A stretch of DNA of 64,000 nt. Origin: Stenotrophomonas maltophilia. Lineage in GTDB: Bacteria > Pseudomonadota > Gammaproteobacteria > Xanthomonadales > Xanthomonadaceae. This document shows positions 1-9,099 of this stretch, piece after piece (the first letter of the stretch is position 1; every line of letters starts with the position of its first letter). Location: NCBI RefSeq assembly GCF_002799155.1, contig NZ_NERD01000002.1:3534001-3598000 (forward strand). The letters run 5' to 3'. The position numbers and the translations under genes were made by a program. The notes beneath the pieces were generated by a model. The model did not search any database. It had not been told where the DNA came from and was given only the letters and a program-made list of their open reading frames with translations.

Positions 1-1
1 G

Positions 2-1666
2 CCGGTGCGTGAGCGCATAGCGCGGTTGTACCAGGAGCTGGGCCGCTACCTGCAGCTGAAGGCCGCGCTGTTCGAGCCGGTGCGCGAAGCCGACCTGCAA
101 CGCCGCCAGCTGGATCTTGCCGAACAGAACCGCCGCGTGGTCGGCGCCCTGAACGAGGCCAAGACCGCGATCCTGGCCCGCTTCGGCCGCTCCGGCCGGC
201 CCGGCGTGAATTCCGGCCTTTACCTGCGCCTGTATTACATGGCGCAGGATTTCCACGAGCGTGCCAGTTCCTCGCATTACCCGTACGGCGCGCTGGTGGA
301 TGCGTTCTTCCACAGCGACGTGCTGTACCGCTGCCAGCGCCTGCTCGACCTGCAGGGCCAGGCCTGTGCCCGCCTGGGCGAAGCGATCCGCCTGCGCCGT
401 CCGTTCGTATACGGTGAGAGCAACCAGCAGGCCGGGCGCGACCTGGCCGATGCGCTGGCCTACCTGCGCGGCCAGCAGCGCCCGCAATGGCAGCGCCTGC
501 TGGGCTCGCTGGACCTGCTGGTGCACAACCTGCGCAGCATCGAACGGCGCCTGCTGGATGCCGAGCGTTCTGAAGCCAGCCTGGACAACGTCGATACCCG
601 CCTGCGTGACAGCAATCCGCATACCCTGCGCGAGATGGGCGTGCGCATCCGCCAGCAGCTCACGCCCGGCTCGGTGCTGTTCCGTCATGGCCTGCGCATG
701 GCGCTTGCGCTGATCGCCGGCTTTGCAGCGATCCGCCTGTTCAATGCGCAGAATGGTTCGTGGGTACTGCTGACCATCGTGTTCGTGTGCCGGCCCAACT
801 TCGGCGCCACCCGCCAGCGGCTTGCGCAACGCATCGTCGGCACCCTTGCCGGCCTGGTGCTGACCTGGGCGTTGCTGCAGCTGTTCCCGCAGCTGCACGT
901 GCAGCTGCTGATCGCCCTTTTGTCGGCGCTGCTGTTCTTCTTCACCCGCACCGACCGCTACCTGGTGGCCTCGGCGGCGATCACCGTGATGGCCCTGACC
1001 TGCTTCAACCTGATCGGCGATGGCTTCGTGCTGATCGTGCCGCGCATGGTCGACACCGTGCTGGGCTGCGCGATCGCAGCAGCGGCCGCGTTCCTGATCC
1101 TGCCCGACTGGCAGGGCCGCCAGCTGCATCTTGTACTGGCACGCGTGCTGGACACTGCGGCCCGCTACCTGGATTCGGTGCTGGGCCAGTACCGCAGTGG
1201 CATGCGCGACGACCTGGCCTACCGCATCGCACGGCGCGACATGCACAACGCCGACGCTGCACTGTCCACCGCGTTGTCGAACATGCTGCGCGAACCCGGC
1301 CATGTGCGCCGCAACCTGGATGCCGGTTTTCACTTTCTGGCGCTGTCCAACACGTTGCTCGGCCACCTGTCGGCACTGGGTGCGCATCGTGACCAGGTGG
1401 ACAGCTACGCCGGCGATCCGCTGGCATTGGCCGCCGGTGAGCGCGTGCGCAAGGCGCTGCAGCAGCTGGCCTCGGCCCTGACCGCACGACAACCGGTCGC
1501 GGAGGATGACAACGACGCCGACCGCGCCGTGGCCGCCGAGCTGGAGCAGATCGACGAGGCGATGCCGCCGAAACTGCAACTGATCCGTACGCAGATGGCG
1601 CTGGTACTGCGCCTGCTGCCGAAGGTTCGGGCGGCGGCCAATGGAGCGGTGACCGGCCTGACCTGA
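2..1666 (+). CDS. FUSC/YccS-family inner membrane protein, C-terminal part (5' end outside window)
   Basis: This reading frame is open from the window edge, so the true start lies upstream and about 554 residues are visible. A soluble N-terminal stretch precedes a block of hydrophobic helices at about residues 225-370, including GSWVLLTIVFVCRPNFGAT, then a cytoplasmic C-terminal region. That pattern fits the YccS/YhfK branch of the FUSC (fusaric acid resistance/aromatic acid exporter-like) superfamily. The substrate is unknown and efflux is an inference from the family. The gene is followed by a GTAG-type palindrome and then an SDR gene on the same strand. Confidence 0.75.
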   Translation, partial: PVRERIARLYQELGRYLQLKAALFEPVREADLQRRQLDLAEQNRRVVGALNEAKTAILARFGRSGRPGVNSGLYLRLYYMAQDFHERASSSHYPYGALVDAFFHSDVLYRCQRLLDLQGQACARLGEAIRLRRPFVYGESNQQAGRDLADALAYLRGQQRPQWQRLLGSLDLLVHNLRSIERRLLDAERSEASLDNVDTRLRDSNPHTLREMGVRIRQQLTPGSVLFRHGLRMALALIAGFAAIRLFNAQNGSWVLLTIVFVCRPNFGATRQRLAQRIVGTLAGLVLTWALLQLFPQLHVQLLIALLSALLFFFTRTDRYLVASAAITVMALTCFNLIGDGFVLIVPRMVDTVLGCAIAAAAAFLILPDWQGRQLHLVLARVLDTAARYLDSVLGQYRSGMRDDLAYRIARRDMHNADAALSTALSNMLREPGHVRRNLDAGFHFLALSNTLLGHLSALGAHRDQVDSYAGDPLALAAGERVRKALQQLASALTARQPVAEDDNDADRAVAAELEQIDEAMPPKLQLIRTQMALVLRLLPKVRAAANGAVTGLT

Positions 1667-1786
1667 CATCGGTGGCGCCGGCATGGTCCGGTGCTGCCGG
1701 CGGCGCAACATCATGTTGCATCCAGTGATGCACCCCGATCACGTCCGCGCGCGGATACTGGGTTATCCCCTGCTCCGGATTCCCCC

Positions 1787-2575
1787 ATGAAGATCGAACT
1801 TGCCAACCGCACCGCGCTGGTCACCGCTTCCACCGCCGGCATCGGCCTGGCCATTGCCCAGGGCTTGGCCACTGCCGGGGCGCGGGTCATCCTCAATGGA
1901 CGCAGCACCGACAGCGTCGAGCGTGCGCGCCAGCATCTGCTGGGCGCCGTACCCGGGGCCGACGTGCTCGGTGTCGCCGCCGATCTTTCTGATGCAGCCG
2001 GTGTCGAAACACTATTGGCCGGCCTGCCCAAGGTCGACATCCTGGTCAACAACGCCGGCATCTTCGGCCCACAGGACTTCTTCGATACGGATGACGCGAC
2101 CTGGGAGCGCTACTGGCAGACCAACGTGATGTCCGGCGTGCGCCTGTCGCGCGCGCTGCTGCCGGCGATGGTCGATGCCGGCTGGGGCCGGGTGCTGTTC
2201 ATCTCTTCCGAGTCGGCGCGCAACATTCCGGCCGACATGATCCATTATGGGGTCAGCAAGACCGCGCAGCTGTCGTTGTCGCGCGGCCTGGCCAAGCGGG
2301 TGGCCGGTAGCGGCGTCACCGTCAACGCGGTGCTGCCCGGCCCGACCCTTTCCGATGGTTTCGCGGCGATGTTCGAGGATGAACGCAGTGGCAAGCCGCT
2401 GGAACAGATCGGCCGCGAGTTCGTGATGGCGCACCGGCCGTCCTCGGTGATCCAGCGCACCGCCACGGTCGAAGAAGTGGCCAACATGGTGGTGTACCTG
2501 GCCTCGCCGCAGGCCTCGGCGACCTCGGGTGCAGCGCTGCGCGTGGATGGCGGCGTGGTCGACGATATCGTCTGA
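1787..2575 (+). CDS. SDR-family NAD(P)-dependent oxidoreductase
   Basis: The 262-residue protein is a classical short-chain dehydrogenase/reductase. It has a glycine-rich cofactor loop TASTAGIG (residues 13-20), NNAG (88-91), a catalytic serine in FISSES (140-141) and YxxxK at Y154/K158, and a C-terminal LRVDGG typical of the FabG-like group. I chose ATG 1787 because the glycine loop is then at the usual distance from the N terminus; the longer upstream frame adds low-complexity residues. The substrate cannot be told from sequence. It stands alone between an FUSC gene and an MFS-acyltransferase gene. Confidence 0.85.
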   Translation: MKIELANRTALVTASTAGIGLAIAQGLATAGARVILNGRSTDSVERARQHLLGAVPGADVLGVAADLSDAAGVETLLAGLPKVDILVNNAGIFGPQDFFDTDDATWERYWQTNVMSGVRLSRALLPAMVDAGWGRVLFISSESARNIPADMIHYGVSKTAQLSLSRGLAKRVAGSGVTVNAVLPGPTLSDGFAAMFEDERSGKPLEQIGREFVMAHRPSSVIQRTATVEEVANMVVYLASPQASATSGAALRVDGGVVDDIV

Positions 2576-2715
2576 GTCCGCCGGCAGGTGTGCGGACCAA
2601 CGGTCCGCACCCACAGTCGTGGGGCTTCAGTAGATCCACGCCATGCGTGGATGCATCCCGCCATGGTCCCGGCAGGTGGGCAGGAATGCTAGGCTGCGCC
2701 GGTCAAGGAGGCTCC

Positions 2716-4605
2716 ATGTCCGGTCACAACCAGTTCGCCCTGCTGCGCCAGCGCCGTTTCCTGCCGTTCTTCGTGGTCCAGGCGCTCGGTGCATTCAACG
2801 ACAACGTGTACCGGCAGGCGATCATCAGCATGTTGCTGTTCATGGCCGTGCCAGAGGAGGAACTGGGGCTGTACGCCACGCTGGCGCCGGCCATCTTCAT
2901 CCTGCCGTATTTCCTGTTCTCGGCGCTGGCCGGGCAGATCGCCGACAAACTGGAAAAATCGCGACTGATCGTGATCACCACCAGCATGGAGATCGTGATC
3001 ATGTCGCTGGCGGCCACCGGCTTCCTCACCCAGAGCCTGCCGGTGCTGCTGGTCGCACTGTTCTGTACCGGCATGCAGTCGACCCTGTTCGGCCCGGTGA
3101 AGTACTCGGTGCTGCCGTCGGTACTCAGGCCCGAAGAGCTGACCGGTGGCAATGGCCTGGTCGAGATGGGCACCTCGATGTCGATTCTCTCCGGCATGAT
3201 CGTCGGCGGCCTGGTGTTCACCGTGGCCGGCAGCCATGGCACGGTGGTAGCTGCGTGCGCCATCATCGCCCTGGCGATCTGCGGCAACATCGCCGCGCGC
3301 CTGATTCCCAAGGTCGATGCCGGCGACCCGAACCTGAAGATCAACTGGAACCCGTTGCCGGAATCGCTGGCGGTGCTGCGCATGGCGCGCCAGCAGAAGG
3401 CCGTGCGCAACTCGATCCTGGGCGTGTCCTGGTTCTGGTTCGTCGGCACGGTGCTGACTTCGCAGCTGCCGGCCTACGCGGTGACCAACCTGGGGGGCAA
3501 GCCGACCCTGTACATCTTCGCGCTGGCCTTGTTCTCGGTCGGCACCGGCGTCGGCTCGCTGCTGTGCGAGAAACTCTCGGCCCGTACGGTGGAAATCGGC
3601 CTGGTACCGCTGGGTGCGTTCGGCATGACCGCGTTCCTGCTCGACCTGTACTTCGCCCGCAGCGGTGAAGCGCCGGTACACGGGCTGACCATCGGGCCAT
3701 TCCTGCAGCAGCCCGGCAGCCTCCGCATCGTCATCGACCTGATCGGCATCGGCCTGTTCACCGGCATCTTCGTGGTACCGCTGTTCGCGCTGATCCAGAG
3801 CCGCACGCCGAAGACGCAGATGTCGCGCGTGTTCGCCGCACTGAATATCCAGAACTCGGGTTTCATCGTCGCTGCGGCGCTGCTGTCGCTGGCCGCGCAC
3901 ACGCTGCTGCACTGGACCATTCCGCAGCTGTTCCTGGCGCTGGCCATCGCCAACGCACTGGTGGCGATCTACATCTTCACCATCGTCCCCGAATTCCTGA
4001 TGCGCTTCCTCAGCTGGCTGATGGTGCGCACCCTGTACCGGCTGCGCCCGCACGGCATCGAGGCCAACGTGCCGGACGAAGGCGCCGCGCTGCTGGTCTG
4101 CAACCATGTCAGCTACATGGACGCGTTGATCCTGTCGGCGACCATCCCGCGCCCGGTGCGCTTCGTCATGTACTACAAGATCTTCAACATCCCGGTGATG
4201 CGCTGGATCTTCCGCACCGCCAAGGCGATCCCGATCGCCGGCGCACGTGAAGACCCGGCGCTGATGCAGCGCGCGTTCGATGAGATCGACGCCGCGTTGG
4301 CCGAAGGCGAACTGGTCTGCATCTTCCCCGAGGGCGCGCTGACCCGCGACGGGCAGATGGCCCCGTTCAAGTCCGGCGTCGAGAAGATCCTCGAGCGGCG
4401 ACCGGTGCCCGTGGTGCCGATGGCGCTGCGCGGCATGTGGTCGAGCATGTGGAGCCGCCGCGACAGCCGCCTCGGCCGCATGCGCGTGCCGCGCCGTTTC
4501 CGCGCCACGGTCGAGGTGGTGGCGGCACCGGCCGTGGATGGTCACACCACCAGCGCCCCGGTGCTGGAGTACCAGGTACGGGCCCTGCGTGGTGATCACG
4601 CCTGA
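2716..4605 (+). CDS. MFS transporter (LplT-like) fused to a PlsC-type 1-acyltransferase
   Basis: The 629-residue protein has two parts. Residues 1 to about 415 form an MFS-like membrane domain; its start (RRFLPFFVVQALGAFNDN) resembles lysophospholipid transporters such as LplT. Residues of about 430-629 are a glycerophospholipid acyltransferase domain with the catalytic HX4D box as NHVSYMD (H464, D469) and a FPEGALTRDG substrate motif near 536. Start 2716 is supported by AAGGAG at 2705-2710. Related fusions often carry a third AMP-ligase (acyl-ACP synthetase) domain, which is absent here. The likely role is uptake and re-acylation of lysophospholipids at the inner membrane, inferred from Aas/LplT. 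Confidence 0.82.
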   Translation: MSGHNQFALLRQRRFLPFFVVQALGAFNDNVYRQAIISMLLFMAVPEEELGLYATLAPAIFILPYFLFSALAGQIADKLEKSRLIVITTSMEIVIMSLAATGFLTQSLPVLLVALFCTGMQSTLFGPVKYSVLPSVLRPEELTGGNGLVEMGTSMSILSGMIVGGLVFTVAGSHGTVVAACAIIALAICGNIAARLIPKVDAGDPNLKINWNPLPESLAVLRMARQQKAVRNSILGVSWFWFVGTVLTSQLPAYAVTNLGGKPTLYIFALALFSVGTGVGSLLCEKLSARTVEIGLVPLGAFGMTAFLLDLYFARSGEAPVHGLTIGPFLQQPGSLRIVIDLIGIGLFTGIFVVPLFALIQSRTPKTQMSRVFAALNIQNSGFIVAAALLSLAAHTLLHWTIPQLFLALAIANALVAIYIFTIVPEFLMRFLSWLMVRTLYRLRPHGIEANVPDEGAALLVCNHVSYMDALILSATIPRPVRFVMYYKIFNIPVMRWIFRTAKAIPIAGAREDPALMQRAFDEIDAALAEGELVCIFPEGALTRDGQMAPFKSGVEKILERRPVPVVPMALRGMWSSMWSRRDSRLGRMRVPRRFRATVEVVAAPAVDGHTTSAPVLEYQVRALRGDHA

Positions 4606-4786
4606 TGGAACCGGCTCGCCACGCGGGCCTGGGGACCTCCTCGCATACGCCACCGTCCAGTGGCGAACACGGCATGCCGCGACTGTAAACGCATACATGC
4701 AACGCAGGTTGCGGTAGATTACGCACCCACAGGGGGGAGGTCCGGCCAATGCACCACGGCCGGCCACCAAGGAATGGAGTCTCGCT

Positions 4787-5074
4787 TTGAATCAACCACC
4801 ACCGCTCAGCCGTCCGGTCTACATCCCCAACCATCTGGTCTGGGCGATTCTGACGACGCTGTTCTGCTGCCTGCCGTTGGGCGTGGTGTCGATCGTCTAT
4901 GCCTCCCAGGTCGATGGCCGCCGCGCGGCCGGCGACCTGCCGGGGGCCTACAGCGCGTCGCGCAAGGCGGGCTGGTGGGCGGTGGCTTCGGCCGTGGCCC
5001 TGCCGGTCCTGTTGCTGTTGTGGTTCGGGCTGTTCGGCGGCTTGGCCGTACTGGGCGCTCTTTCCGACCAATGA
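4787..5074 (+). CDS. CD225/dispanin family small membrane protein (copy 1)
   Basis: The 95-residue protein has two membrane segments and the CD225 signature FCCLPLGVVSIVYASQV in the first helix and following loop. No in-frame ATG precedes it. A TTG at 4787 is preceded by GGAG at 4776-4779 and is the best start. It is paralogous to the next gene, which shares the NHLVWAILTTLFCCLP-type start. The bacterial function of CD225 proteins is unknown. The eukaryotic relatives (IFITM proteins) act at membranes, which says little here. Confidence 0.75.
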   Translation: MNQPPPLSRPVYIPNHLVWAILTTLFCCLPLGVVSIVYASQVDGRRAAGDLPGAYSASRKAGWWAVASAVALPVLLLLWFGLFGGLAVLGALSDQ

Positions 5075-5108
5075 TTCACCACCACCACCCATCAAGGAGC
5101 TTGAACCC

Positions 5109-5387
5109 ATGAACACCGCCACTCCGCAGGTCCCGAACAATCTGGTCTGGGCCATCCTGAGCACCCTGTTCTGCTGCCTGCCGGCCGGCATCGTGTCGAT
5201 CGTCTACGCCGCGCAGGTCAACGGCAAGCTGGCCGCTGGCGACATCGCCGGCGCTCAGGACTCCTCGGCCAAGGCCAAGAAGTGGGCCATCTGGTCGGCC
5301 ATCGCCGCCGTCGTGGTCGGCGTGCTGTACGGCATCCTGATCGTCGCTCTCGGCGGCATGGGTGCGATGAGCAACAGCGGCTACTGA
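5109..5387 (+). CDS. CD225/dispanin family small membrane protein (copy 2)
   Basis: The 92-residue protein shares the NNLVWAILSTLFCCLPAG block with the gene just upstream and has the same two-helix layout, so the two are tandem paralogues. AGGAG at 5095-5099 precedes ATG 5109, and only 34 nt separate it from copy 1, consistent with co-transcription. A perfect 11-bp hairpin (5398-5423) follows the stop codon. The function is unknown. Confidence 0.8.
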   Translation: MNTATPQVPNNLVWAILSTLFCCLPAGIVSIVYAAQVNGKLAAGDIAGAQDSSAKAKKWAIWSAIAAVVVGVLYGILIVALGGMGAMSNSGY

Positions 5388-5397
5388 TCCGCGTGGA

Positions 5398-5423
5398 CGG
5401 ATCCGGCGCCTGCGCCGGATCCG
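5398..5423 (+). terminator. Perfect hairpin after the CD225 pair
   Basis: Eleven bases (CGGATCCGGCG) pair with their exact complement across a four-base CCTG loop. There is no clear T tract, so it may be a weak terminator or an RNA-stabilising stem between copy 2 and the DUF2752 gene starting 8 nt downstream. Confidence 0.45.
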
Positions 5424-5430
5424 TTGCTGC

Positions 5431-5856
5431 ATGTCCGCACTTCCCACCCGATCCAGACTGGCCCGCTGGGCACCGCTGCTGGCCGCCACCGGCCTGGCCG
5501 CCGGTGCCGCACTGGTGCTGCGCAACGTCAATCCATATGTCGCCGGCAATCCCCTGCCGAGCTGCCCGCTGTACGCCCTGACCGGCCTGTACTGCCCGGG
5601 CTGTGGCAGTACCCGCTGCCTGTATTCGCTGGTCCATTTCGACCTGCCCGGCGCGATGGCGATGAACCCGCTGCTGGTCATCAGCCTGCCCTTCCTGCTG
5701 CTGATGCTGCTGAACGTCGCCGGCATCCGTCCGCGCGTACTCGACCCGCTGATGCGGGTACTGGCCAATCCCACGTTCTGGCTCTGGGTGCTGCCCGGGT
5801 ATGCGCTGCTGCGCAACCTGCCGTGGGCACCGTTCACCGCACTGGCACCGATCTAG
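5431..5856 (+). CDS. DUF2752 membrane protein
   Basis: The 141-residue protein contains the DUF2752 hallmark CPGCGSTR (residues 55-62) between hydrophobic segments; I count about three membrane helices. A cysteine pair beside an arginine in this motif suggests metal or redox chemistry, but no function is established for the family. It follows the two CD225 genes closely. CD225-like and DUF2752 proteins are often found together in bacteria, so a shared membrane role is plausible. Confidence 0.8.
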   Translation: MSALPTRSRLARWAPLLAATGLAAGAALVLRNVNPYVAGNPLPSCPLYALTGLYCPGCGSTRCLYSLVHFDLPGAMAMNPLLVISLPFLLLMLLNVAGIRPRVLDPLMRVLANPTFWLWVLPGYALLRNLPWAPFTALAPI

Positions 5857-5914
5857 GTTTCCAGCCAACGGCGCAGCCCCTCGTGGTGGGCGGCGTTTGA
5901 AGGTAGAAGCTTTC

Positions 5915-6143
5915 GGGTTGGCCGGGTGGGTGGGCTGCGCAGGGGGCGCTGCAAGTACGTCCATGTAAGCTCGGTCGCCGCTTGCTCGTGTGCGCAGGAC
6001 AGCGCACACGAGCAAGGCGCCATCGAGCCCCCAGGGACGGGTTTACGGCGTGTCCTGAAGCCCCACACCGCCCCGCCCAACCATCAGCAATCCAGAGCTG
6101 CTGTTGCTGTTGCTTCTGCAGGTGCAGGGCTGCAAGCCCTGCA
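5915..6143. repeat. 3'-end module copy A (structured core, GYTGYT tract, GCAGGGC hairpin)
   Basis: This element fills the gap between the converging DUF2752 and ampE genes. From left to right it has a GC-rich arm (5915-5936) that partly pairs with 6059-6082; a perfect 15-bp hairpin (5981-5995 with 6002-6016, AGGACA loop); a conserved core with AGCCCCCAGGGACGGG then TTTACGGCGTGTCC; a CTGCTGTTGCTGTTGCTTC tract; and a hairpin TGCAGGGCT-GCA-AGCCCTGCA at 6123-6143, 5 nt from the ampE stop. The same parts occur twice between opgB and the MscS gene. Confidence 0.8.
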
Positions 6144-6148
6144 AACAA

Positions 6149-7036
6149 CTACGTCACCCAGCCTGCAATCACCAGCAGCGCCAGCACGGCCAGCCACAGC
6201 AGCAGCATCCGCCACACCAGGCTCATCGCATCACGCAGGTCCGGCAGCCGCTGCCACACCGGCAGCAACCCCGCCTCGGTGTAATCGTGCGCATCCTCGC
6301 GCAGCTCGGCGTTGACACTGGCCCGCGCCACCGCGCCGAGGAAACCGATGCCGCCCGCCAGGCGTTCGCCATGGGCCTGGCGCCAGGCCTTCCACGCCGT
6401 ATCGAAGTTACCCACCAGCGCCATCGAAAACGCCATCAACTGCGCCACCGGCCACTCGATCCAGCCCAGCAGGCGCTGCGCCAATGCCAGCGGCTCCACC
6501 GGCACGCGTGCGCGCATCGGGCTTTCCGCCATCAGCGCCAGCAGCCGGTAGCCCAGCGCGCCCGCCGGGCCCAGCAGCAGGAACCAGAACAGCACCGCGA
6601 ACCAGCGCCGCAATGCATTGAGCACCGTCGCTTCGACCAGCGACGGCACGTCCTCGCGCAGGCTGCCACCGGCGGCCTGCAGGTTGCGCACCGCCGCCTG
6701 CCGCGTCGCGGCGTCATCCGCATCGATGATCGCTTCGATATCGCGATCCAGGTCGCGCGGTCCCCAACACCAGGCCAGCACCACCACGCCCAGCAGCAGC
6801 GACGGCAGGCCGAACAGCACTCCGCGCAGCAGCCACGCCAGCAGCCCCATCAACAGCAGTGGCGGCAACAGCGCCAGGGCGACCCCCGCCGCGCCCTGCC
6901 AGGCCTTGCCGCCATGCGCGTCCAGCCAGCCCAGCCATCGCCGGAAGCCGTCGAAACGGCGCAGCGAAGCGGCAGCGGCCGGGGCAACGTGGCCCAGGGC
7001 CAGCGCCACCAGCACGGCGGCCAGAGTGGTGAACAT
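6149..7036 (-). CDS. ampE: AmpE-like regulatory signalling modulator
   Basis: The 295-residue inner membrane protein has an N-terminal hydrophobic segment, two helices near residues 50-90, the AmpE-type GPRDLDRDIEAII segment after them, and further helices at about 140-180 and at the C-terminal end. AmpE belongs to the CobD/CbiB-like fold and is linked to beta-lactamase regulation through AmpD in enterobacteria. No ampD is adjacent here; the upstream neighbour is nudC, 145 nt away on the same strand. The call rests on overall resemblance, so an AmpE-like role is inference. Confidence 0.7.
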   Translation of the reverse strand: MFTTLAAVLVALALGHVAPAAAASLRRFDGFRRWLGWLDAHGGKAWQGAAGVALALLPPLLLMGLLAWLLRGVLFGLPSLLLGVVVLAWCWGPRDLDRDIEAIIDADDAATRQAAVRNLQAAGGSLREDVPSLVEATVLNALRRWFAVLFWFLLLGPAGALGYRLLALMAESPMRARVPVEPLALAQRLLGWIEWPVAQLMAFSMALVGNFDTAWKAWRQAHGERLAGGIGFLGAVARASVNAELREDAHDYTEAGLLPVWQRLPDLRDAMSLVWRMLLLWLAVLALLVIAGWVT

Positions 7037-7181
7037 GGCAGGTCTCCCTACGAAACAGAACGCTCGGCGCCGCTACCTTACCTGTCGCAGCGGCGCCCTC
7101 GCTGGTGAACCGGACTCTAACCCGGGCCGTGTTCAGGTGGCGGCAATACAGTTGCCACCACCGGCCCGGCAGCAATCGGGC

Positions 7182-8087
7182 TCAGCCCTTGTGCTGGCGG
7201 TACCAGTGTTCGATGAGCCCCCGCGAAATCGAGATCGGTGGCGACAGGCGGATGCCCTGGCCATCGTCCTCGACATCACGGGCCAGCGCAGCGCCCACCT
7301 CTTCGGCACTGAACCAGCGCGCATCTTCCAGCTCGCCATCCACGGTCGGCAGGTCATCCAGTGCCTGTGCACGGAAGCCGACCATCAGCGCGCCGGGGAA
7401 CGGCCACGGTTGCGAACCGAGGTACTGGCAGGCGGTCACCCGCACCCTGCTCTCCTCATGGACTTCGCGCACCACGGTCTGCTCGAAGGTCTCGCCGGGT
7501 TCGACAAAACCGGCCAGCACCGAGTAGCGACGCGGTGCCCAGTTCGACTGCCGGCCCAGCAGCAACCGGCCCTGGTTCTCCACGGCGACGATCACGGCGG
7601 GGTCGACGCGCGGGTAGTGCTCGGTAGAGCACTGCCCGCAGCGGCCGACGAAGCCACCGCGGGCAAACGCCACGGCACCGCCGCATACGCCGCAGAAGCG
7701 GGTGCGCGAGTGCCAGTACGACATGCCGCGGGCATAGCTGAAAGCAGTCGCATCGGCCATGGACCACAGCAATGCGGCCTGGCGCAGATCGAGTCGGCGT
7801 GGCGCGCTGACGGTGACGTTGGCAGCTTCAACCGAGAACCACGCCTGCTCCCCGCGCAGGCCGAGGAAGATCGCGGCACCCGGGCCACCGCCGATGGCGG
7901 CGCCGGTCAGCGCCAGCGGCTGATCGTCATCGCCGGTGAAGGCGCTGCCGTCCTGATCGAGCACGAGAATGCGCGCACCCGGCCACAGGCGCGCCAGTGC
8001 ATCGGCATCTTCGCGCAGGGCATCGGCGCGCTCCAGCGGTTCGCCAACGAAGGCAAAACCGGAAAGCGGCGAAGGAGAATTGGGCAT
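7182..8087 (-). CDS. nudC: NADH pyrophosphatase (NAD+/NADH and NAD-capped RNA hydrolase)
   Basis: The 301-residue protein has the NudC layout: an N-terminal domain, a four-cysteine zinc ribbon (C132, C135, C150, C153), a Nudix box at about 193-215 (GFVEPGETFEQ then REVHEE) and the NADH-specific SQPWPF motif at 225-230. The enzyme splits NAD(H) to NMN(H) and AMP and removes NAD caps from RNA. The usual Nudix EExG ends as EESR, so the last glycine is arginine; the catalytic glutamates remain. I chose ATG 8087 (MPNSPS) over a longer frame that lacks resemblance to the family. Confidence 0.92.
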   Translation of the reverse strand: MPNSPSPLSGFAFVGEPLERADALREDADALARLWPGARILVLDQDGSAFTGDDDQPLALTGAAIGGGPGAAIFLGLRGEQAWFSVEAANVTVSAPRRLDLRQAALLWSMADATAFSYARGMSYWHSRTRFCGVCGGAVAFARGGFVGRCGQCSTEHYPRVDPAVIVAVENQGRLLLGRQSNWAPRRYSVLAGFVEPGETFEQTVVREVHEESRVRVTACQYLGSQPWPFPGALMVGFRAQALDDLPTVDGELEDARWFSAEEVGAALARDVEDDGQGIRLSPPISISRGLIEHWYRQHKG

Positions 8088-8206
8088 CCGCCAAGCCTGC
8101 CGCCAATCGATGCGGGTGGCAAGCCGCAGGCTTCGCCGAAACCAGCTGTGAGTGTGGAGCTTGCTCCACACACCTTGTCGCGCCGGGCGCAGGCCCCGCG
8201 CCCTGC

Positions 8207-8599
8207 TTACATGCTGAAGCTGCTGCCGCAGCCGCAGGTGGTCTTCGCGTTCGGGTTGCGGATCACGAACTGGGCACCGGTCAGGCTCTCGGTGTAGTCC
8301 ACCTCGGCGCCCATCAGGTACTGCAGGCTCAGCGGGTCGACCAGCAGGGTCACCCCGCTGGTCTGTACCGCCAGGTCATCCTCTGCACGGTTCTCGTCGA
8401 ACTCGAACCCGTACTGGAAGCCCGAACAGCCACCGCCTTCGATGTACACGCGCAGGGCCAGGTCGGGGTTGCCCTCTTCCTGGATCAGGGATTTGACCTT
8501 GGCGGCCGCCGACTCGGTGAAGTTCAGCGGGCGCTCCAGCGACTGGTAATCGGGCGCGGCAACCGGGGTGGCGCCGGGCAGGGAGACTAGCGTGCTCAT
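8207..8599 (-). CDS. erpA: Iron-sulfur cluster insertion protein ErpA
   Basis: The 130-residue A-type carrier has the three conserved cysteines at C58 (in GGGCSGF), C122 and C124 (CGCGSSF). It receives Fe-S clusters from the Isc/Suf machinery and delivers them to apo-enzymes. The ATG at 8599 gives the normal family length. It lies 31 nt downstream of the bactofilin gene on the same strand and may share its transcript. Confidence 0.93.
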   Translation of the reverse strand: MSTLVSLPGATPVAAPDYQSLERPLNFTESAAAKVKSLIQEEGNPDLALRVYIEGGGCSGFQYGFEFDENRAEDDLAVQTSGVTLLVDPLSLQYLMGAEVDYTESLTGAQFVIRNPNAKTTCGCGSSFSM

Positions 8600-8630
8600 G
8601 CTGCCAGCATGGGGGTGCCGACGATGGCTT

Positions 8631-9095
8631 TCAAGCCATCGCCTCGGCCAGCTTGCGGCGTGCGGCGGTATCGCCCTTGCCATCATTGGCCTCATCGCCT
8701 TCCGGCGCCGGCAGGGCCGCCATCGGCGCGCTCGCGTGGATCAGGCGGCCGTTCAGCTGGGCGCCCGCATTCATCTCCACCACCTGGTAATGGACGTTGC
8801 CATTGACCCGTGCGCTCGGGGTCAGTTCGACCTTCTCGGTGGCATGTACATCGCCGTCCAGGCGGCCACTGATGACCACCACCTGGGCGCGGATCTCACC
8901 CTCGATCACGCCATGCTCGGCGACCGTCAGGGTCGCGCCACTGGCGCCTTCGGCGGCAATCACCTTGCCGTGGATGCGGCCTTCCACATACAGGCCCCCA
9001 CTGAATTCCACATCACCGCGGATCACCACCTGGTTGCCGATCAGGGCATCCACCACCAGCTGGCCTTCACGGTTGGATTTGCTGCTTCCGAACAT
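8631..9095 (-). CDS. Bactofilin (polymer-forming cytoskeletal protein)
   Basis: The 154-residue protein has a short charged N terminus, a central beta-helix-like repeat region at about residues 12-112 with regular GxxxGxVxA-type turns, and a flexible charged C-terminal tail, the typical bactofilin architecture. Bactofilins self-assemble into filaments without nucleotide and often scaffold peptidoglycan enzymes. The start at 9095 is 4 nt downstream of the stop of the upstream membrane protein gene, suggesting translational coupling. Confidence 0.9.
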   Translation of the reverse strand: MFGSSKSNREGQLVVDALIGNQVVIRGDVEFSGGLYVEGRIHGKVIAAEGASGATLTVAEHGVIEGEIRAQVVVISGRLDGDVHATEKVELTPSARVNGNVHYQVVEMNAGAQLNGRLIHASAPMAALPAPEGDEANDGKGDTAARRKLAEAMA

Positions 9096-9099
9096 CTGC

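Noticed and set aside
2689..4770. Very long antisense reading frames opposite several genes (for example opposite the MFS-acyltransferase, the kinase at 12504-14315 and the Mrp genes)
   Set aside because: They are Q/H/R/D-rich shadows produced by GC-biased codon positions, with no domains and no ribosome binding sites.
7037..7181. Sequence between nudC and ampE resembling a tRNA fragment (CGGACTCTAACCCGG)
   Set aside because: No acceptor stem, D-arm or complete cloverleaf can be built around it.
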